A DNA stretch of 64,000 nt from assembly GCF_001937445.1 (NCBI RefSeq), contig NZ_MSKS01000050.1, forward strand, positions 39,500 through 103,499, given 5' to 3'. Shown here in pieces: positions 29,058 to 37,417 of this stretch (the stretch's first letter is position 1; the number at the start of each line of letters is the position of its first letter). A model generated the notes under the pieces. That model had not been told where the DNA came from. It did no database searches and saw nothing but the letters and a program-made list of their open reading frames with translations. The translations under genes and the position numbers were made by a program. This DNA comes from Actinomyces oris (GTDB lineage Bacteria; Actinomycetota; Actinomycetes; Actinomycetales; Actinomycetaceae).

Positions 29058-30683
29058 TCAGAACTTGGAGATGGCCTCGGCCCGCGCCCACAGGCGTCTG
29101 GCCTCGTCCGGGTCGTAGGTGAGGACCTCGTTGCCCGGGACATCGGCGGTCCAGCCCACGACGGTGGGGGCGGTGAAGTCCTTGGCGGGCGTGCGGGTGC
29201 CGTAGTAGAGCTTGTCGCAGATGAGCTTGCGGTCGATGGCCCGGCAGATGGCGGCGCGGCGGGCGCGCCCCTCCTCGTCCATCTTCCAGTGCTCGTGGGT
29301 GACGTCGATGGCGATCCCCTGGAAGTAGGCAGCGGGCTTGTTGATGGCGCGCTCGCCCAGCTGCTTCTGGAAGATGGGCAGGAAGGAGTCGGGGACGGAG
29401 TCGGCGATGTCGATGGCATCGGCGAGCAGGTCGTTGTAGACCGAGTCGTAGCTCGTGTACAGCTTGAAGGTGACGCCCTTGTTCGCCACGGTGCGCCCGC
29501 CGGCGTAGGCGGGGTTGGGCTCCAGGACCATCCGGCTGTCGTGGTCCCAGGAGACGAGCCGGTAGGGGCCGTTGCCCACGGGCTTGTTGCCGTAGGCCTT
29601 GATGTCCTTGAAGGCGGATTCCGGCATCGGGTAGTAGGCGTAGTGGCCCAGGCTGATCTTGAAGTCCGACGCCGGGGCGTTCAGCTCGACGGTGAAGGTG
29701 AGGTCATTGACCTTGGTCAGCCCGGTCAGCTCGGAGTCCTCGTCGTAGGAGAAGCCCTTGATCCGCTCGAAGAAGGAGGAGCCGAGCTGGGCGTTGGACA
29801 GCAGAGCGCCGAACTTCCAGGCCTTGATGAAGGAGTCGGCGGTCACCGGGCTGCCGTCGGAGAAGGTCCAGCCCGGTTTGAGAGTGATCGTGAAGTGCTG
29901 GTTGTCCGTGGTCTCAATGGAAGAGGCCACTTCGTTGATGACGTTACCGTCCTTGTCGTAGCGGATCAGACCGGCATAGATCAGGTCGAGGACCCGCCCG
30001 CCGCCGAACTCGTTGGTGTTGGTGGGCAGCAGCGAGTTCTGGGGCTCGGTGTTGTTGGCCAGGATGACTCCGTCGTTGGCGCTGGAGCAGGCCTCCTCGT
30101 AGACCGGGACGGCCCTCCAGTCGAAGTCGACGTTGGACGCGTTGCGGGAGTAGCCGCCGAAGCCGTTCTGGTACCACAGCGGGATGCCGGGCAGGTCGGT
30201 GAGGAGCTGGGACTGGGCCTGGCGGAAATAGCCGTAGGCGGTCTGGGGGTCGGTGGCGGCCGCGGCCTGAGTCAGGAGGTCGTCGAAGGTCTTCGAGGAG
30301 TACTGGGCGTCGTTGGCGCTGGCGCCGGTCTGGAAGGTGGCGTTGAGGAAGTTCTCCAGCGAGGGGTAGTCCGCCGACCATCCGGAGCGAAAGGCGCCCA
30401 GGAGGGTGTGCTTGGTGATGGCCGAGCGCATCTCGGAGAACTGGGCCACCGGCAGGGGCTCCATGGTGATGCCCAGGACGTTGGACACCGAGTGGCACAC
30501 GGCCTCGACCCAGGTCTTGTGGGGGCCGTCGGAGTTGTAGGCCAGGGTCAGCTTGCCGCTGCCGCTGCCCAGCCCGCCTCCTTCCGAACCCGATCCGCGC
30601 GAGCATCCTGAGACCAGGAGCAGGCCGAAGGCGGCCGCGCCGAGCCCGAAGCCACGGCGCGACACTGTCAGGGCGTTGTTCAT
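29058..30683 (-). CDS. Peptide ABC transporter substrate-binding lipoprotein (family 5), system 2
   Basis: 541-aa binding protein. The signal SRRGFGLGAAAFGLLLVSGC has a twin-Arg pair and a lipobox ending in Cys. The body contains ARRAAICRAIDRKLICDKLY near the end and LKPGWTFSDGSPVTADSFIKAWKF rewritten in the usual SBP_bac_5 order (only part is quoted here). The start is ATG 30683, with GGAGG 4 nt upstream; a longer reading to 30701 is unlikely. It is the first gene of operon 2, whereas in system 1 the binding protein is last. Confidence 0.88.
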   Translation of the reverse strand: MNNALTVSRRGFGLGAAAFGLLLVSGCSRGSGSEGGGLGSGSGKLTLAYNSDGPHKTWVEAVCHSVSNVLGITMEPLPVAQFSEMRSAITKHTLLGAFRSGWSADYPSLENFLNATFQTGASANDAQYSSKTFDDLLTQAAAATDPQTAYGYFRQAQSQLLTDLPGIPLWYQNGFGGYSRNASNVDFDWRAVPVYEEACSSANDGVILANNTEPQNSLLPTNTNEFGGGRVLDLIYAGLIRYDKDGNVINEVASSIETTDNQHFTITLKPGWTFSDGSPVTADSFIKAWKFGALLSNAQLGSSFFERIKGFSYDEDSELTGLTKVNDLTFTVELNAPASDFKISLGHYAYYPMPESAFKDIKAYGNKPVGNGPYRLVSWDHDSRMVLEPNPAYAGGRTVANKGVTFKLYTSYDSVYNDLLADAIDIADSVPDSFLPIFQKQLGERAINKPAAYFQGIAIDVTHEHWKMDEEGRARRAAICRAIDRKLICDKLYYGTRTPAKDFTAPTVVGWTADVPGNEVLTYDPDEARRLWARAEAISKF

Positions 30684-30740
30684 GCAACCTCCATGGGGCA
30701 TGGAACCGACTGGGATTCGTCACTGGGACAGAGGGTTACC

Positions 30741-30792
30741 GGCGCACTGAGGGGCTCAGGCGCCACCCATAGGCGGGCATATTACGCCCGCC
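30741..30792. promoter_or_regulatory. Two consecutive hairpins upstream of importer 2
   Basis: Stem 1 pairs GGCGC-a-CTGAG with CTCAG-GCGCC (30741-30764). Stem 2 pairs GGCGGGC (30772-30778) with GCCCGCC (30786-30792) around an AT-rich loop. They lie 56 nt after the stop of the LLM oxidoreductase gene and 58 nt before the system-2 start. Terminator of the former or a leader structure of the latter are both possible. Confidence 0.5.
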
Positions 30793-30847
30793 ATGGAAAC
30801 AGGACCGACACGTGGAACCCGCGTCAAACCGTGAGAACCCGGTGGTC

Positions 30848-31963
30848 TCAGGCGTTCCAGGCCTGGGCAAGCAGCTCGTAGGAGCGGCGTCGCAGGGCCG
30901 GGTCGTGGGCGTAGGTGACCACGAGGATCTCGTCGAGGTCCCAGCGGGCGGCCTGCTCACGCAGGCGGGCGGCGACGTCGTCGGCCGTCCCGACGAAGGA
31001 CAGGGACATGGCCGCCTCGACGGCGTTCTCCCTGCCGGGCGCGTAGGCGCGCCAGGCCCGGGGGTCCTGGCTGGGCGGGTCCAGCGGCCCGGGCCGGTTG
31101 CCGACGATGCGGGCGGCGGCGGCCATGGCGGTGCTGAACAGCAGGCGGGCCTCCTCCTGGCTGGGGGCCACCATGACGTTGACGGCGGCCGCGACCCGCG
31201 GAACGTCCGGCGCACCCTGGGGGCCGGGGGCGCCTTCCGCGCGGGACTCCAGGACGGAACGGTAGGTGGCGATCGCCGCCTCGGCCTGGACCGGGGCGAA
31301 GTGCGAGGCGACGGCGAAGGGCAGCCCGAGCCTGCCGGCCACGCGCGCCCCGTTGACGGAGGAGCCGAGCACCCACACGGTCGGGTGGGTGCCCTCCCCC
31401 GGGATGGCCCGCACCCGGGGGCCACCGGGCTCGGGGGCGTGGAGGGCGTCGTCGGAAGCACTGGATGCGCCCAGGAGGAGGGACCCGGGGAGCCGTTCCG
31501 GCACGGGCTCGTCACCGAGGTAGGTGAGGATCTCCAGGATCTCCTCGGCGAAGCGGCCCGGGTCGGAGGCTCCTCGGCGCAGTGCGGCGGCCGTGCGCTG
31601 GTCGGTGCCCGGGGCCCGCCCCAGCCCCAGGCCGACCCGTCCGGGGTAGAGGATGGCCAGGGTGCCGATCTGCTCGGCGACGACGAGCGGGGCGTGGTTG
31701 GGCAGCATGATCCCGCCGGAGGCGACGCCCAGGCGCTCGGTGGACGCCAGGACCTGCCCCATGAGGACGATGGTCGCCGAGGACAAGTAGGTGGTGGAGC
31801 CGTGGTGCTCAGCCAGCCAGTAGCGCTCGTAGCCGGCGGCGTCGGCGGCTCGAGCGAGGGCGATCATGTCGGTGAGGGCGTCGATACGGCTGCGCCCGGC
31901 GCTGACAGGGACCATGTCCATGACGGACAGGACGGGTACAGTCCGCCTTTCGGGCTGACTCAT
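30848..31963 (-). CDS. LLM-class flavin-dependent oxidoreductase (luciferase-like)
   Basis: 371-aa TIM-barrel flavoprotein. It has PVLSVMDMVPVSAG at the N-terminus, RYWLAEHHG at about 52-60, and the LASTERLGVASGGIMLPNHAP and GLGLGRAPGTD segments of the MsnO8-like LLM group. Such enzymes use FMN or F420; these residues do not decide which. The start is ATG 31963 with a poor ribosome site. It is transcribed as a single gene between bioY and the peptide importer. The physiological substrate is unknown. Confidence 0.85.
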   Translation of the reverse strand: MSQPERRTVPVLSVMDMVPVSAGRSRIDALTDMIALARAADAAGYERYWLAEHHGSTTYLSSATIVLMGQVLASTERLGVASGGIMLPNHAPLVVAEQIGTLAILYPGRVGLGLGRAPGTDQRTAAALRRGASDPGRFAEEILEILTYLGDEPVPERLPGSLLLGASSASDDALHAPEPGGPRVRAIPGEGTHPTVWVLGSSVNGARVAGRLGLPFAVASHFAPVQAEAAIATYRSVLESRAEGAPGPQGAPDVPRVAAAVNVMVAPSQEEARLLFSTAMAAAARIVGNRPGPLDPPSQDPRAWRAYAPGRENAVEAAMSLSFVGTADDVAARLREQAARWDLDEILVVTYAHDPALRRRSYELLAQAWNA

Positions 31964-32014
31964 ACGGGCACTCTAACCCGCTCCGACCACCCCGAAGCGG
32001 GCCTTGAGACCCGT

Positions 32015-32047
32015 GTGCCCCACCGAGCGCGGAGCTCGGCGGGGCAC
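32015..32047 (-). terminator. Terminator-like hairpin after bioY
   Basis: GTGCCCC-A-CCGAGC pairs with GCTCGG-C-GGGGCAC with one mismatch and a 5-nt loop, 32 nt after the bioY stop. There is no T-tract. Confidence 0.65.
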
Positions 32048-32078
32048 GGGGAGGGTCGGCCCCCTGCAGTCAGGGCGG

Positions 32079-32666
32079 TCAGCGAATTCGGTTGCGCACG
32101 GGCAGCAGGCCGGTGGCGACCACGGACTTGAGGACGTCTCCCACGATGAAGGGCACCAGCCCCAGGTCCAGGGCAGTGCTCCAGCTGGCGCCTGTGGCGA
32201 CCTTCAGCCAGATGAGACCCGGAACGTAGACCGAGGCCGAGGCGAGCAGCATGAGGGCAACACCGGTGGCGACCCGGGTGGTCGCGGAGCCGGAGTGGCG
32301 CGACCACACGGCGGCGGCGCGTCCGGCGATGACGGCGATGAGGACGTAGCCGACGACGTAGCCGAAGGTCACGATGGTGCCGCCGCTCCAGCCGGCCAGG
32401 ACCGGGGCCCCGACAGCGGCCAGGGCGCCCAGGAGCAGCGCGGACAGGGCGCCGCGGCGTGAGCCGAGCACGGCACCGACCCCCAGAGCGGCGAAGGTGC
32501 CCAGGGTGATCGGCACGGGAGTGAAGGGCAGGGGGATCGAGATCTGGCCGATGAGGGTCAGGGCGAGCGTTCCGGCCAGGATCAGCCCGGCCTCACGGAC
32601 GTGGGCCAGTGCGGGACTGTGGGCGAGGCTGCCGGCAGCTGACGTGGAGGAGGGTTTGGTGACCAT
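32079..32666 (-). CDS. bioY: Biotin transporter BioY
   Basis: 195-aa substrate-binding S component of a biotin ECF-type transporter. The diagnostic IPLPFTPVPITLGTFAALG is at about 44-62, and the last helix region GLVPFIVGDVLKSVVATGLL matches BioY's GDxxK end. About six helices are predicted. No EcfA or EcfT genes are adjacent, so it works alone or with energising subunits encoded elsewhere. The start is ATG 32666 with GGTGGAG upstream. A perfect dyad at 32733-32751 is the likely biotin-responsive control site. Confidence 0.92.
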   Translation of the reverse strand: MVTKPSSTSAAGSLAHSPALAHVREAGLILAGTLALTLIGQISIPLPFTPVPITLGTFAALGVGAVLGSRRGALSALLLGALAAVGAPVLAGWSGGTIVTFGYVVGYVLIAVIAGRAAAVWSRHSGSATTRVATGVALMLLASASVYVPGLIWLKVATGASWSTALDLGLVPFIVGDVLKSVVATGLLPVRNRIR

Positions 32667-32732
32667 GACTCCACCCTACGGGGATCGCCGGCATGACGAA
32701 CGACCGGTTCCCACCGAAGAGCCACCGCGCGA

Positions 32733-32751
32733 CTTGTAGGTCTCCTACAAG
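32733..32751. promoter_or_regulatory. 19-bp palindrome upstream of bioY
   Basis: CTTGTAGG and CCTACAAG flank TCT, a perfect dyad 67-85 bp upstream of the bioY start. Location suggests a repressor site. The sequence does not match the BioQ, BioR or spaced BirA operators as I know them, though the TTGTA end recalls the BirA half-site. Confidence 0.55.
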
Positions 32752-32770
32752 GATGACGCGGATAATCGCC

Positions 32771-32800
32771 TGAGAATCCGCAATGACCCGTTGATTCTCA
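32771..32800. repeat. Inverted repeat at the end of the lipase gene
   Basis: TGAGAATC (32771-32778) and GATTCTCA (32793-32800) flank 14 bp. The right arm includes the stop codon of the monoacylglycerol-lipase-like gene. It may terminate that gene or form part of the bioY control region. Confidence 0.4.
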
Positions 32801-33823
32801 CAGTTCGGGCAGGTGTCCGTCGATCCAGGTGAGGATGTCGCCGGTGACCTGGTCCCGGTTGGTCTCGTTGAGCAGCTCGTGGCGCCCGCCCGGGTAGAGG
32901 ATGACGCAGACCTCCCGCACGCCGGCGCGGCGGTAGAGGGTGGCGGCCCGCTGGACGCCCCGCCCCATGGCCCCGACCGGGTCCCGGTCACCGGAGGCCA
33001 GGAGCATGGGCAGCCCCGCGGGGACCGCCGCGGCGTGGGAGGCGGTGTTGACGGCCTCCTGCCCTGAAATGATGTCGCGGTAGAAGCTCGGGGGGTAGGC
33101 GAATCCGCACCAGGGGTCGGCGACGTAGCGGTCAACCTCGTGAACGTCCCGGCTGATCCAGTCGGCCTTAGTGCGGTTGGGGGCGAAGTGGCGCTGGTAG
33201 GGGCCGAAGGCGAGCGCGTTGAGCAGCCGGGAGGGGCGGCGCGGGCCGCGCAGCCGGGACTCACCGGCGCAGATCGCTACAGCGGGGCCGGCTAGCGCGC
33301 CGATTCCCGCACCGGTCCCCAGCAGGATGAGGCCGGTCAGCTCGCCGCCGCGGCGCGCGGCCAGGTCGCGGGCCAGGAAGGAGCCCCAGGAGTGGCCCAT
33401 GAGGAAGACCGGAACATCGGGCCAGGCCCGCCGGGCCGCATCCAGGACGGTGTCCATGTCGGCCACGACCCTGTCCCAGCCGTCTCGCTCGGCGATAAAA
33501 CCGAAGCCGCCGGGGGCGGCGGTGGCCCCGTGGCCGCGGTGGTCCTCGGCCAGGACCGCATAGCCCTCCTCCACAGCGGAGGCGGCGAAGCGGGCGTAGC
33601 GCGAGGCGTGCTCGGCCATGCCGTGGGCGATGACGATGATGCCCCGGGGGCGGGCGGCGCCGGGTACCTGCGGGCGTAGCGCGGCCGGGGTGCGCGCTGG
33701 GGTACCGGCCTCGGGAGCGTCGGCCACCAGGAGGGAGCCGTCAATGAGCCACTCGGGGAGCCAGATGTGCACGACCAAGCGCGTTCCGTCGTCAGCCGTG
33801 AGCCGAGTAAGGCTGGTCTGCAT
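32798..33823 (-). CDS. Alpha/beta hydrolase, monoacylglycerol-lipase type
   Basis: 341-aa serine hydrolase. GIIVIAHGMAEHASRY supplies the oxyanion-hole HGMAEH typical of monoacylglycerol lipases. The nucleophile elbow is GHSWGS. ASGDRDPVGAMGRG carries the Asp and YPGGRHELLNE the catalytic His. The hydrophobic region LTGLILLGTGAG follows the elbow. The start at 33823 is fixed by GAGGAGGA 6 nt upstream. The substrate is probably a glycerolipid or an ester; no signal peptide is seen, so the enzyme is cytoplasmic. Confidence 0.85.
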   Translation of the reverse strand: MQTSLTRLTADDGTRLVVHIWLPEWLIDGSLLVADAPEAGTPARTPAALRPQVPGAARPRGIIVIAHGMAEHASRYARFAASAVEEGYAVLAEDHRGHGATAAPGGFGFIAERDGWDRVVADMDTVLDAARRAWPDVPVFLMGHSWGSFLARDLAARRGGELTGLILLGTGAGIGALAGPAVAICAGESRLRGPRRPSRLLNALAFGPYQRHFAPNRTKADWISRDVHEVDRYVADPWCGFAYPPSFYRDIISGQEAVNTASHAAAVPAGLPMLLASGDRDPVGAMGRGVQRAATLYRRAGVREVCVILYPGGRHELLNETNRDQVTGDILTWIDGHLPEL

Positions 33824-34203
33824 CAAGTCCTCCTCAGGCAGCGTCGTCAATCGGCGTCAACGGGCGTCGGCCGTGCTCGGGTCGGCATCGGTCATCATTG
33901 ATCGTGTCGACGGCTGACGGCGGTGACGTCGGGTTGGCGGGCTGGGTCCGAGATCTCCCGTCACCCCAGGGTGAAGCCTAGTTGTCCGACGTCGAGCCGG
34001 CAGCGTTACCACCGAGGTGATTCTCAGATGCCCCCGGCGGGCACGTGGCGAGCTGCCACAGACGGCCACTGATGACTGACAGCACCGGAGCATCGCCTAC
34101 ATTCCTGATGGTTTCATGAGTTCCTGTCGCCCGTATCCCGACAGTTCTCCCCACGCAGCCCGCCCTCCTCCTGCGGTGCGGCACCTGGGCTACGGTGGTC
34201 GCC
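33824..34203. other. 380-bp divergent intergenic region
   Basis: It lies between the leftward lipase and the rightward Nudix gene and should hold both promoters. I see only short dyads and no gene, RNA or strong promoter match. Confidence 0.5.
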
Positions 34204-34770
34204 ATGGCCGCCCACTCCTTCACTCTTGTCCCCGCCGCCTACGTCTACCTCCTGCGCCCCGATCCGAGCGCCGCGGACCGGGACGCCGGGGCGGCGAGCA
34301 GCGAGACCCAGGTGCTCCTCCAGCTGCGGCGGGGCACCGGCTACATGGACGGGCACTGGGCCTGCGGCGCCTCGGGGCACGTCGAGGCCGCCGAGAGCGT
34401 CCTGGAGACGGCTCTGCGTGAGGCCGATGAGGAGCTGGGGATCGGCGTCGATGCGGAGGATTTGACGGCGCTGACGGCGATGCACCGCACCAACGACCTG
34501 GGCGGGGCGGCTCTGGAGCAGCGCATCGACCTGTTCTTCACGCTGCGGACCTGGGCGGGCACGCCGAGCGTGCGCGAACCGGCCAAGAACGCGGGGCTGC
34601 GCTGGTTCTCACTGGCCGGCCTGCCCGAGGCGGTTCCGCCTCACGAGCGCCACGTCCTGGAGCTGCTGGCCGCCTCCCTCGATGGGGGGAGGCCGGTGCC
34701 CCCGATCATCACCTTCGGCTTCGATGAGGGCCAGGACATCGCCCGCTACGGCGTCGCCCTGCCGCACTGA
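34204..34770 (+). CDS. Nudix hydrolase
   Basis: 188-aa pyrophosphohydrolase. The Nudix box is exact: G-x5-E-x7-READEELGI, beginning GHVEAAESVL, with all metal-binding glutamates present. Upstream AAYVYLLRPD and QVLLQLRRGTGYMDGHW are the usual first strands. The end PPIITFGFDEGQ is not typical of MutT. The substrate (a nucleotide, sugar nucleotide or other diphosphate) is not predictable. The ATG at 34204 is preferred to an in-frame GTG at 34195. Its stop is only 2 bp from the end of the converging patatin gene. Confidence 0.9.
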   Translation: MAAHSFTLVPAAYVYLLRPDPSAADRDAGAASSETQVLLQLRRGTGYMDGHWACGASGHVEAAESVLETALREADEELGIGVDAEDLTALTAMHRTNDLGGAALEQRIDLFFTLRTWAGTPSVREPAKNAGLRWFSLAGLPEAVPPHERHVLELLAASLDGGRPVPPIITFGFDEGQDIARYGVALPH

Positions 34771-34772
34771 GC

Positions 34773-35771
34773 TCAGCCCGCCAGGAAGGCCTCGATGGCG
34801 GGCAGCTCGCGGCGGGCCTGGGCCAGGCCGGCCTCGAAGGCGGTGACGACGCGGTCGTAGCGCAGCTCGCCGTTGGCAATCGGCATGCGCTCGGGCCGGA
34901 AGAGGTAGACGCGCCCCCGGCTGCGCAGGTGCTCCAGCTCCTCGACGGTGCGGTTGTAGTTCTCGGGGCGGTCGACGACGGCCTGGACCAGGGCCGGGTA
35001 GCGGGCGTAGAGCCGCTGGAGGACCTCGATCTCGTGGCGTCGCATGGGCGGTTTGCGGTAGCCCTCGGGGCGGGTCATGACCACGAGCAGCTTGTCGTAG
35101 CCGTCGGCGCGGGCGGCGTCGATGGCGAAGCCGCCGGTGGGCCCGACGGCGCCGTCCACGTAGGGGGCGCCGTCGACCTCGACCATCGGCATGAGCACCG
35201 GCATCGACGACGACGCCCGGGCCCTTACCAGCAGGTCCTCCATGGTGGGCATGTCCTCCAGGCCCCAGTAGACCTCCTCGCTGGTGTCGCAGCGGAAGGC
35301 GCCCAGGCGCACCGTGGCCGGTGAGGCGGCGAAGGTCTCCCAGTCGAAGGGGATGGACTCGTCGGGTGCGGAGGTGTGCAGGTAGATGTGCTCGGAGTTG
35401 AAGTAGCCCTTGCCGGCCACGAAGCTGCCCCAGCCGCCGGCCTTGGGGTCGGTGGTCAGCCCCAGGTAGGCCTCGCGGGTGCGCCAGATGTCCCGGGAGA
35501 CGAAGTTGCAGGTGTTGGTGCAGCCCGCGGAGATGCCCCCGACCCAGGGGAAGGAGAGCCCGGCCTCCAGCATGACGCGCACGAGGCCGGCCGTGTAGGC
35601 CCCGCGCATGCCGCCGCTCTCGAAGATGAGGGCGACGTCGTCGGGGCCGTGGGTGACGGGAGCGGGCCGGTGGCGAGGGTCGGAGACGGGGACGGGACGT
35701 TGGACAGGGCCGGAGACGGGGACGGGACGCGAGCTCACGCCTGGGAGCCTATGGGTTCCATTGAGTTCCAT
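34773..35771 (-). CDS. Patatin-like phospholipase
   Basis: 332-aa predicted lipid acyl hydrolase with a Ser-Asp dyad. The oxyanion loop is SGGMRGAY at about 52-59, the nucleophile motif G-I-S-A-G (GISAGCTN) is at about 79, and the DGA motif (YVDGAVG) carries the Asp. This YjjU-type patatin ends in a conserved LFRPERMPIANGELRYDR. Residues 16-40 are a Pro/Arg/Val-rich repeat (RPVPVSGP, RPVPVSDP, RPAPVTHGP) with no counterpart in the family. The true start could therefore be further in; no ribosome site is seen at 35771. Confidence 0.83.
   Translation of the reverse strand: MELNGTHRLPGVSSRPVPVSGPVQRPVPVSDPRHRPAPVTHGPDDVALIFESGGMRGAYTAGLVRVMLEAGLSFPWVGGISAGCTNTCNFVSRDIWRTREAYLGLTTDPKAGGWGSFVAGKGYFNSEHIYLHTSAPDESIPFDWETFAASPATVRLGAFRCDTSEEVYWGLEDMPTMEDLLVRARASSSMPVLMPMVEVDGAPYVDGAVGPTGGFAIDAARADGYDKLLVVMTRPEGYRKPPMRRHEIEVLQRLYARYPALVQAVVDRPENYNRTVEELEHLRSRGRVYLFRPERMPIANGELRYDRVVTAFEAGLAQARRELPAIEAFLAG
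35681..35729 (+). repeat. Short tandem repeat in the patatin 5' region
   Basis: A 19-bp unit beginning CGGAGACGGGGAC occurs at 35681-35699 and 35711-35729 (30-bp period). It encodes the RPVPVS repeats of the patatin N-terminus. It may be a slippage-prone site. Confidence 0.6.
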
Positions 35772-35836
35772 GGCGCGATCACACGGGTGATTCCCGCCCT
35801 ATGTCGGCCGAGCGGCCGGGAGGGTAGCGTGAGGCC

Positions 35837-36943
35837 ATGACTTCCTCCAGCGCGCTGCGCATTCTTGAGCCGATGACCATGCGTGGGCTGACCGCCCGCA
35901 ATCGCCTGTGGCTGCCGCCGATGTGCATGTACTCGGTCGAGGCGCAGGACGGTGTCGTCACCGACTGGCACCTGGTTCACTACGCCAGTCGCGCGGTGGG
36001 GGGCTTTGGCACGGTCATCGTGGAGGCCACGGCGGTCACCCCGGAGGGGCGCCTGTCCCCCTACGACCTGGGGCTGTGGTCGGATGAGCAGGTCGCCGGC
36101 CAGCGCCGCCTGGTGGAGGCGATCCACGCCGGCGGGGCCCTGGCCGGCATCCAGATCGGGCACGGCGGGCGCAAGTCGGGGACTCCCCCGTGGCGCCCCA
36201 AGGTGGAGGGCGCGCGCACCGGCACCCTGGAGGGCTGGGAGCTGCTGGCCCCCAGCGCGATCCCCTTCCCCAAGCACGCGGTTCCCAGTGAGCTGGACGA
36301 GGCCGGGATCGGTCGGATCGTGGAGGCCTTCGCGGCGGCCGCGCGGCGCGCCGTCGAGGCAGGGTACGACGTCGTCGAGATCCATGGCGCCCACGGCTAC
36401 CTCATCCACGAGTTCCGCTCTGCTCTGTCCAACCAGCGCACCGATTCCTACGGCGGCAGCGTCGAGAACCGGCAGCGCTTCCCGCTTGAGGTGGTGCGGG
36501 CCGTGCGCGAGGCCATCGGCTCGGAGACGGTGCTCGATATCCGCCTGTCGGCCTCGGACTGGGCCGAGGGCGGTGTCACCGGTGAGGAGACCGCCGCTTT
36601 CAGCCGTGAGCTGGTGGAGGCCGGTGTTGATGTCCTGCACGTCTCCAGCGGCGGGAACGTCCCGGCCGCGGTGCCGGTGGGGCCCGGCTACCAGCTGCCG
36701 CTGGCCGAGCAGGTCAAGCAGGCCGTGGCCGGAAGCGGGGTCCCGGTGGTGGGTGTGGGTCTCATCGAGGCGGCGGCCCAGGCCGAGCAGGCGCTCATCG
36801 CCGGGCAGGCCGACGCGATCGCCGTGGGGCGGGCGGCCATGCGCGATCCGTACCTGCCGCTGCGCTGGGCGGCGGACCTGGGGGCGCGCTCCTGGGACGA
36901 GGCCCCCTGGCCCATCCAGTACTGGCGCGGCACCTGGAGCTGA
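35837..36943 (+). CDS. NADH:flavin oxidoreductase, Old Yellow Enzyme (YqjM type)
   Basis: 368-aa FMN enzyme reducing activated alkenes or quinones with NAD(P)H. NRLWLPPMCMYSVEAQDG places C30 at the redox-tuning Cys of the YqjM (thermophilic-like) class. Later, GIQIGHGGRKSG and EIHGAHGYLIHEFRSALSN hold the substrate-binding His pair. NRQRFPLEVVRAVREAIG, VGVGLIEAAAQAEQAL and DAIAVGRAAMRDPYLPLR complete the FMN phosphate site. The start is ATG 35837. It is followed 87 bp later by an HxlR regulator on the same strand. Confidence 0.92.
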   Translation: MTSSSALRILEPMTMRGLTARNRLWLPPMCMYSVEAQDGVVTDWHLVHYASRAVGGFGTVIVEATAVTPEGRLSPYDLGLWSDEQVAGQRRLVEAIHAGGALAGIQIGHGGRKSGTPPWRPKVEGARTGTLEGWELLAPSAIPFPKHAVPSELDEAGIGRIVEAFAAAARRAVEAGYDVVEIHGAHGYLIHEFRSALSNQRTDSYGGSVENRQRFPLEVVRAVREAIGSETVLDIRLSASDWAEGGVTGEETAAFSRELVEAGVDVLHVSSGGNVPAAVPVGPGYQLPLAEQVKQAVAGSGVPVVGVGLIEAAAQAEQALIAGQADAIAVGRAAMRDPYLPLRWAADLGARSWDEAPWPIQYWRGTWS

Positions 36944-37030
36944 GCGAGTCCTCGGACCGCCCGACACTAGTACTATCTCTTGGGAAGTCCTCAGTCGCAT
37001 GCGACGTATCCATCTTCTGGAGGTAGATCC

Positions 37031-37417
37031 TTGGGCAGCAGCGATTCGACGGTTCCCAGCACGCAGAGGCACCGCGGGGACGTGTACTCCTCGCAGTGCC
37101 CGTGCCGCGATCTTCTGGAGGTCGTGGCCAACAAGTGGTCCGCGCTGGCCATCGGCGCACTGGCCGAGGGACCGTTGCGCTTCGGGGAGCTGCAACGGCG
37201 CCTTCAAGGAATCTCGCCGAAGGTACTGACCGCTACGCTGCGCCGGTTGGAGGACCATGGGCTCGTGCACCGAGAGATGATCCCGGAGGTTCCTCTTCAC
37301 GTGGAGTACTCCCTGACGGAGATCGGCCGGAGCGCCGTCGAACCGGTATTCGCGCTTCGGGAATGGGCCGAGTCCCGATACGCGCATGCGCTGACTCACG
37401 CGAGGTCGACGCCGTAG
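37031..37417 (+). CDS. HxlR-family transcriptional regulator
   Basis: 128-aa winged-helix protein. CPCRDLLEVVANKWSALAIG is the family signature, with a Cys pair near the N-terminus as in redox/quinone-sensing HxlR proteins such as YodB. The recognition part reads RFGELQRRLQGISPKVLTAT and the wing YSLTEIGRSAVEP. The start is TTG 37031, because GGAGG (37019-37023) lies 7 nt before it; an upstream TTG at 36980 has no such site. It lies between an Old Yellow Enzyme gene and a quinone oxidoreductase gene, both plausible electrophile-detoxifying targets. Confidence 0.88.
   Translation: MGSSDSTVPSTQRHRGDVYSSQCPCRDLLEVVANKWSALAIGALAEGPLRFGELQRRLQGISPKVLTATLRRLEDHGLVHREMIPEVPLHVEYSLTEIGRSAVEPVFALREWAESRYAHALTHARSTP

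Noticed and set aside
36980..37030. Upstream TTG start for the HxlR regulator
   Set aside because: The TTG at 37031 has GGAGG at ideal spacing and the extra residues would not match the family.
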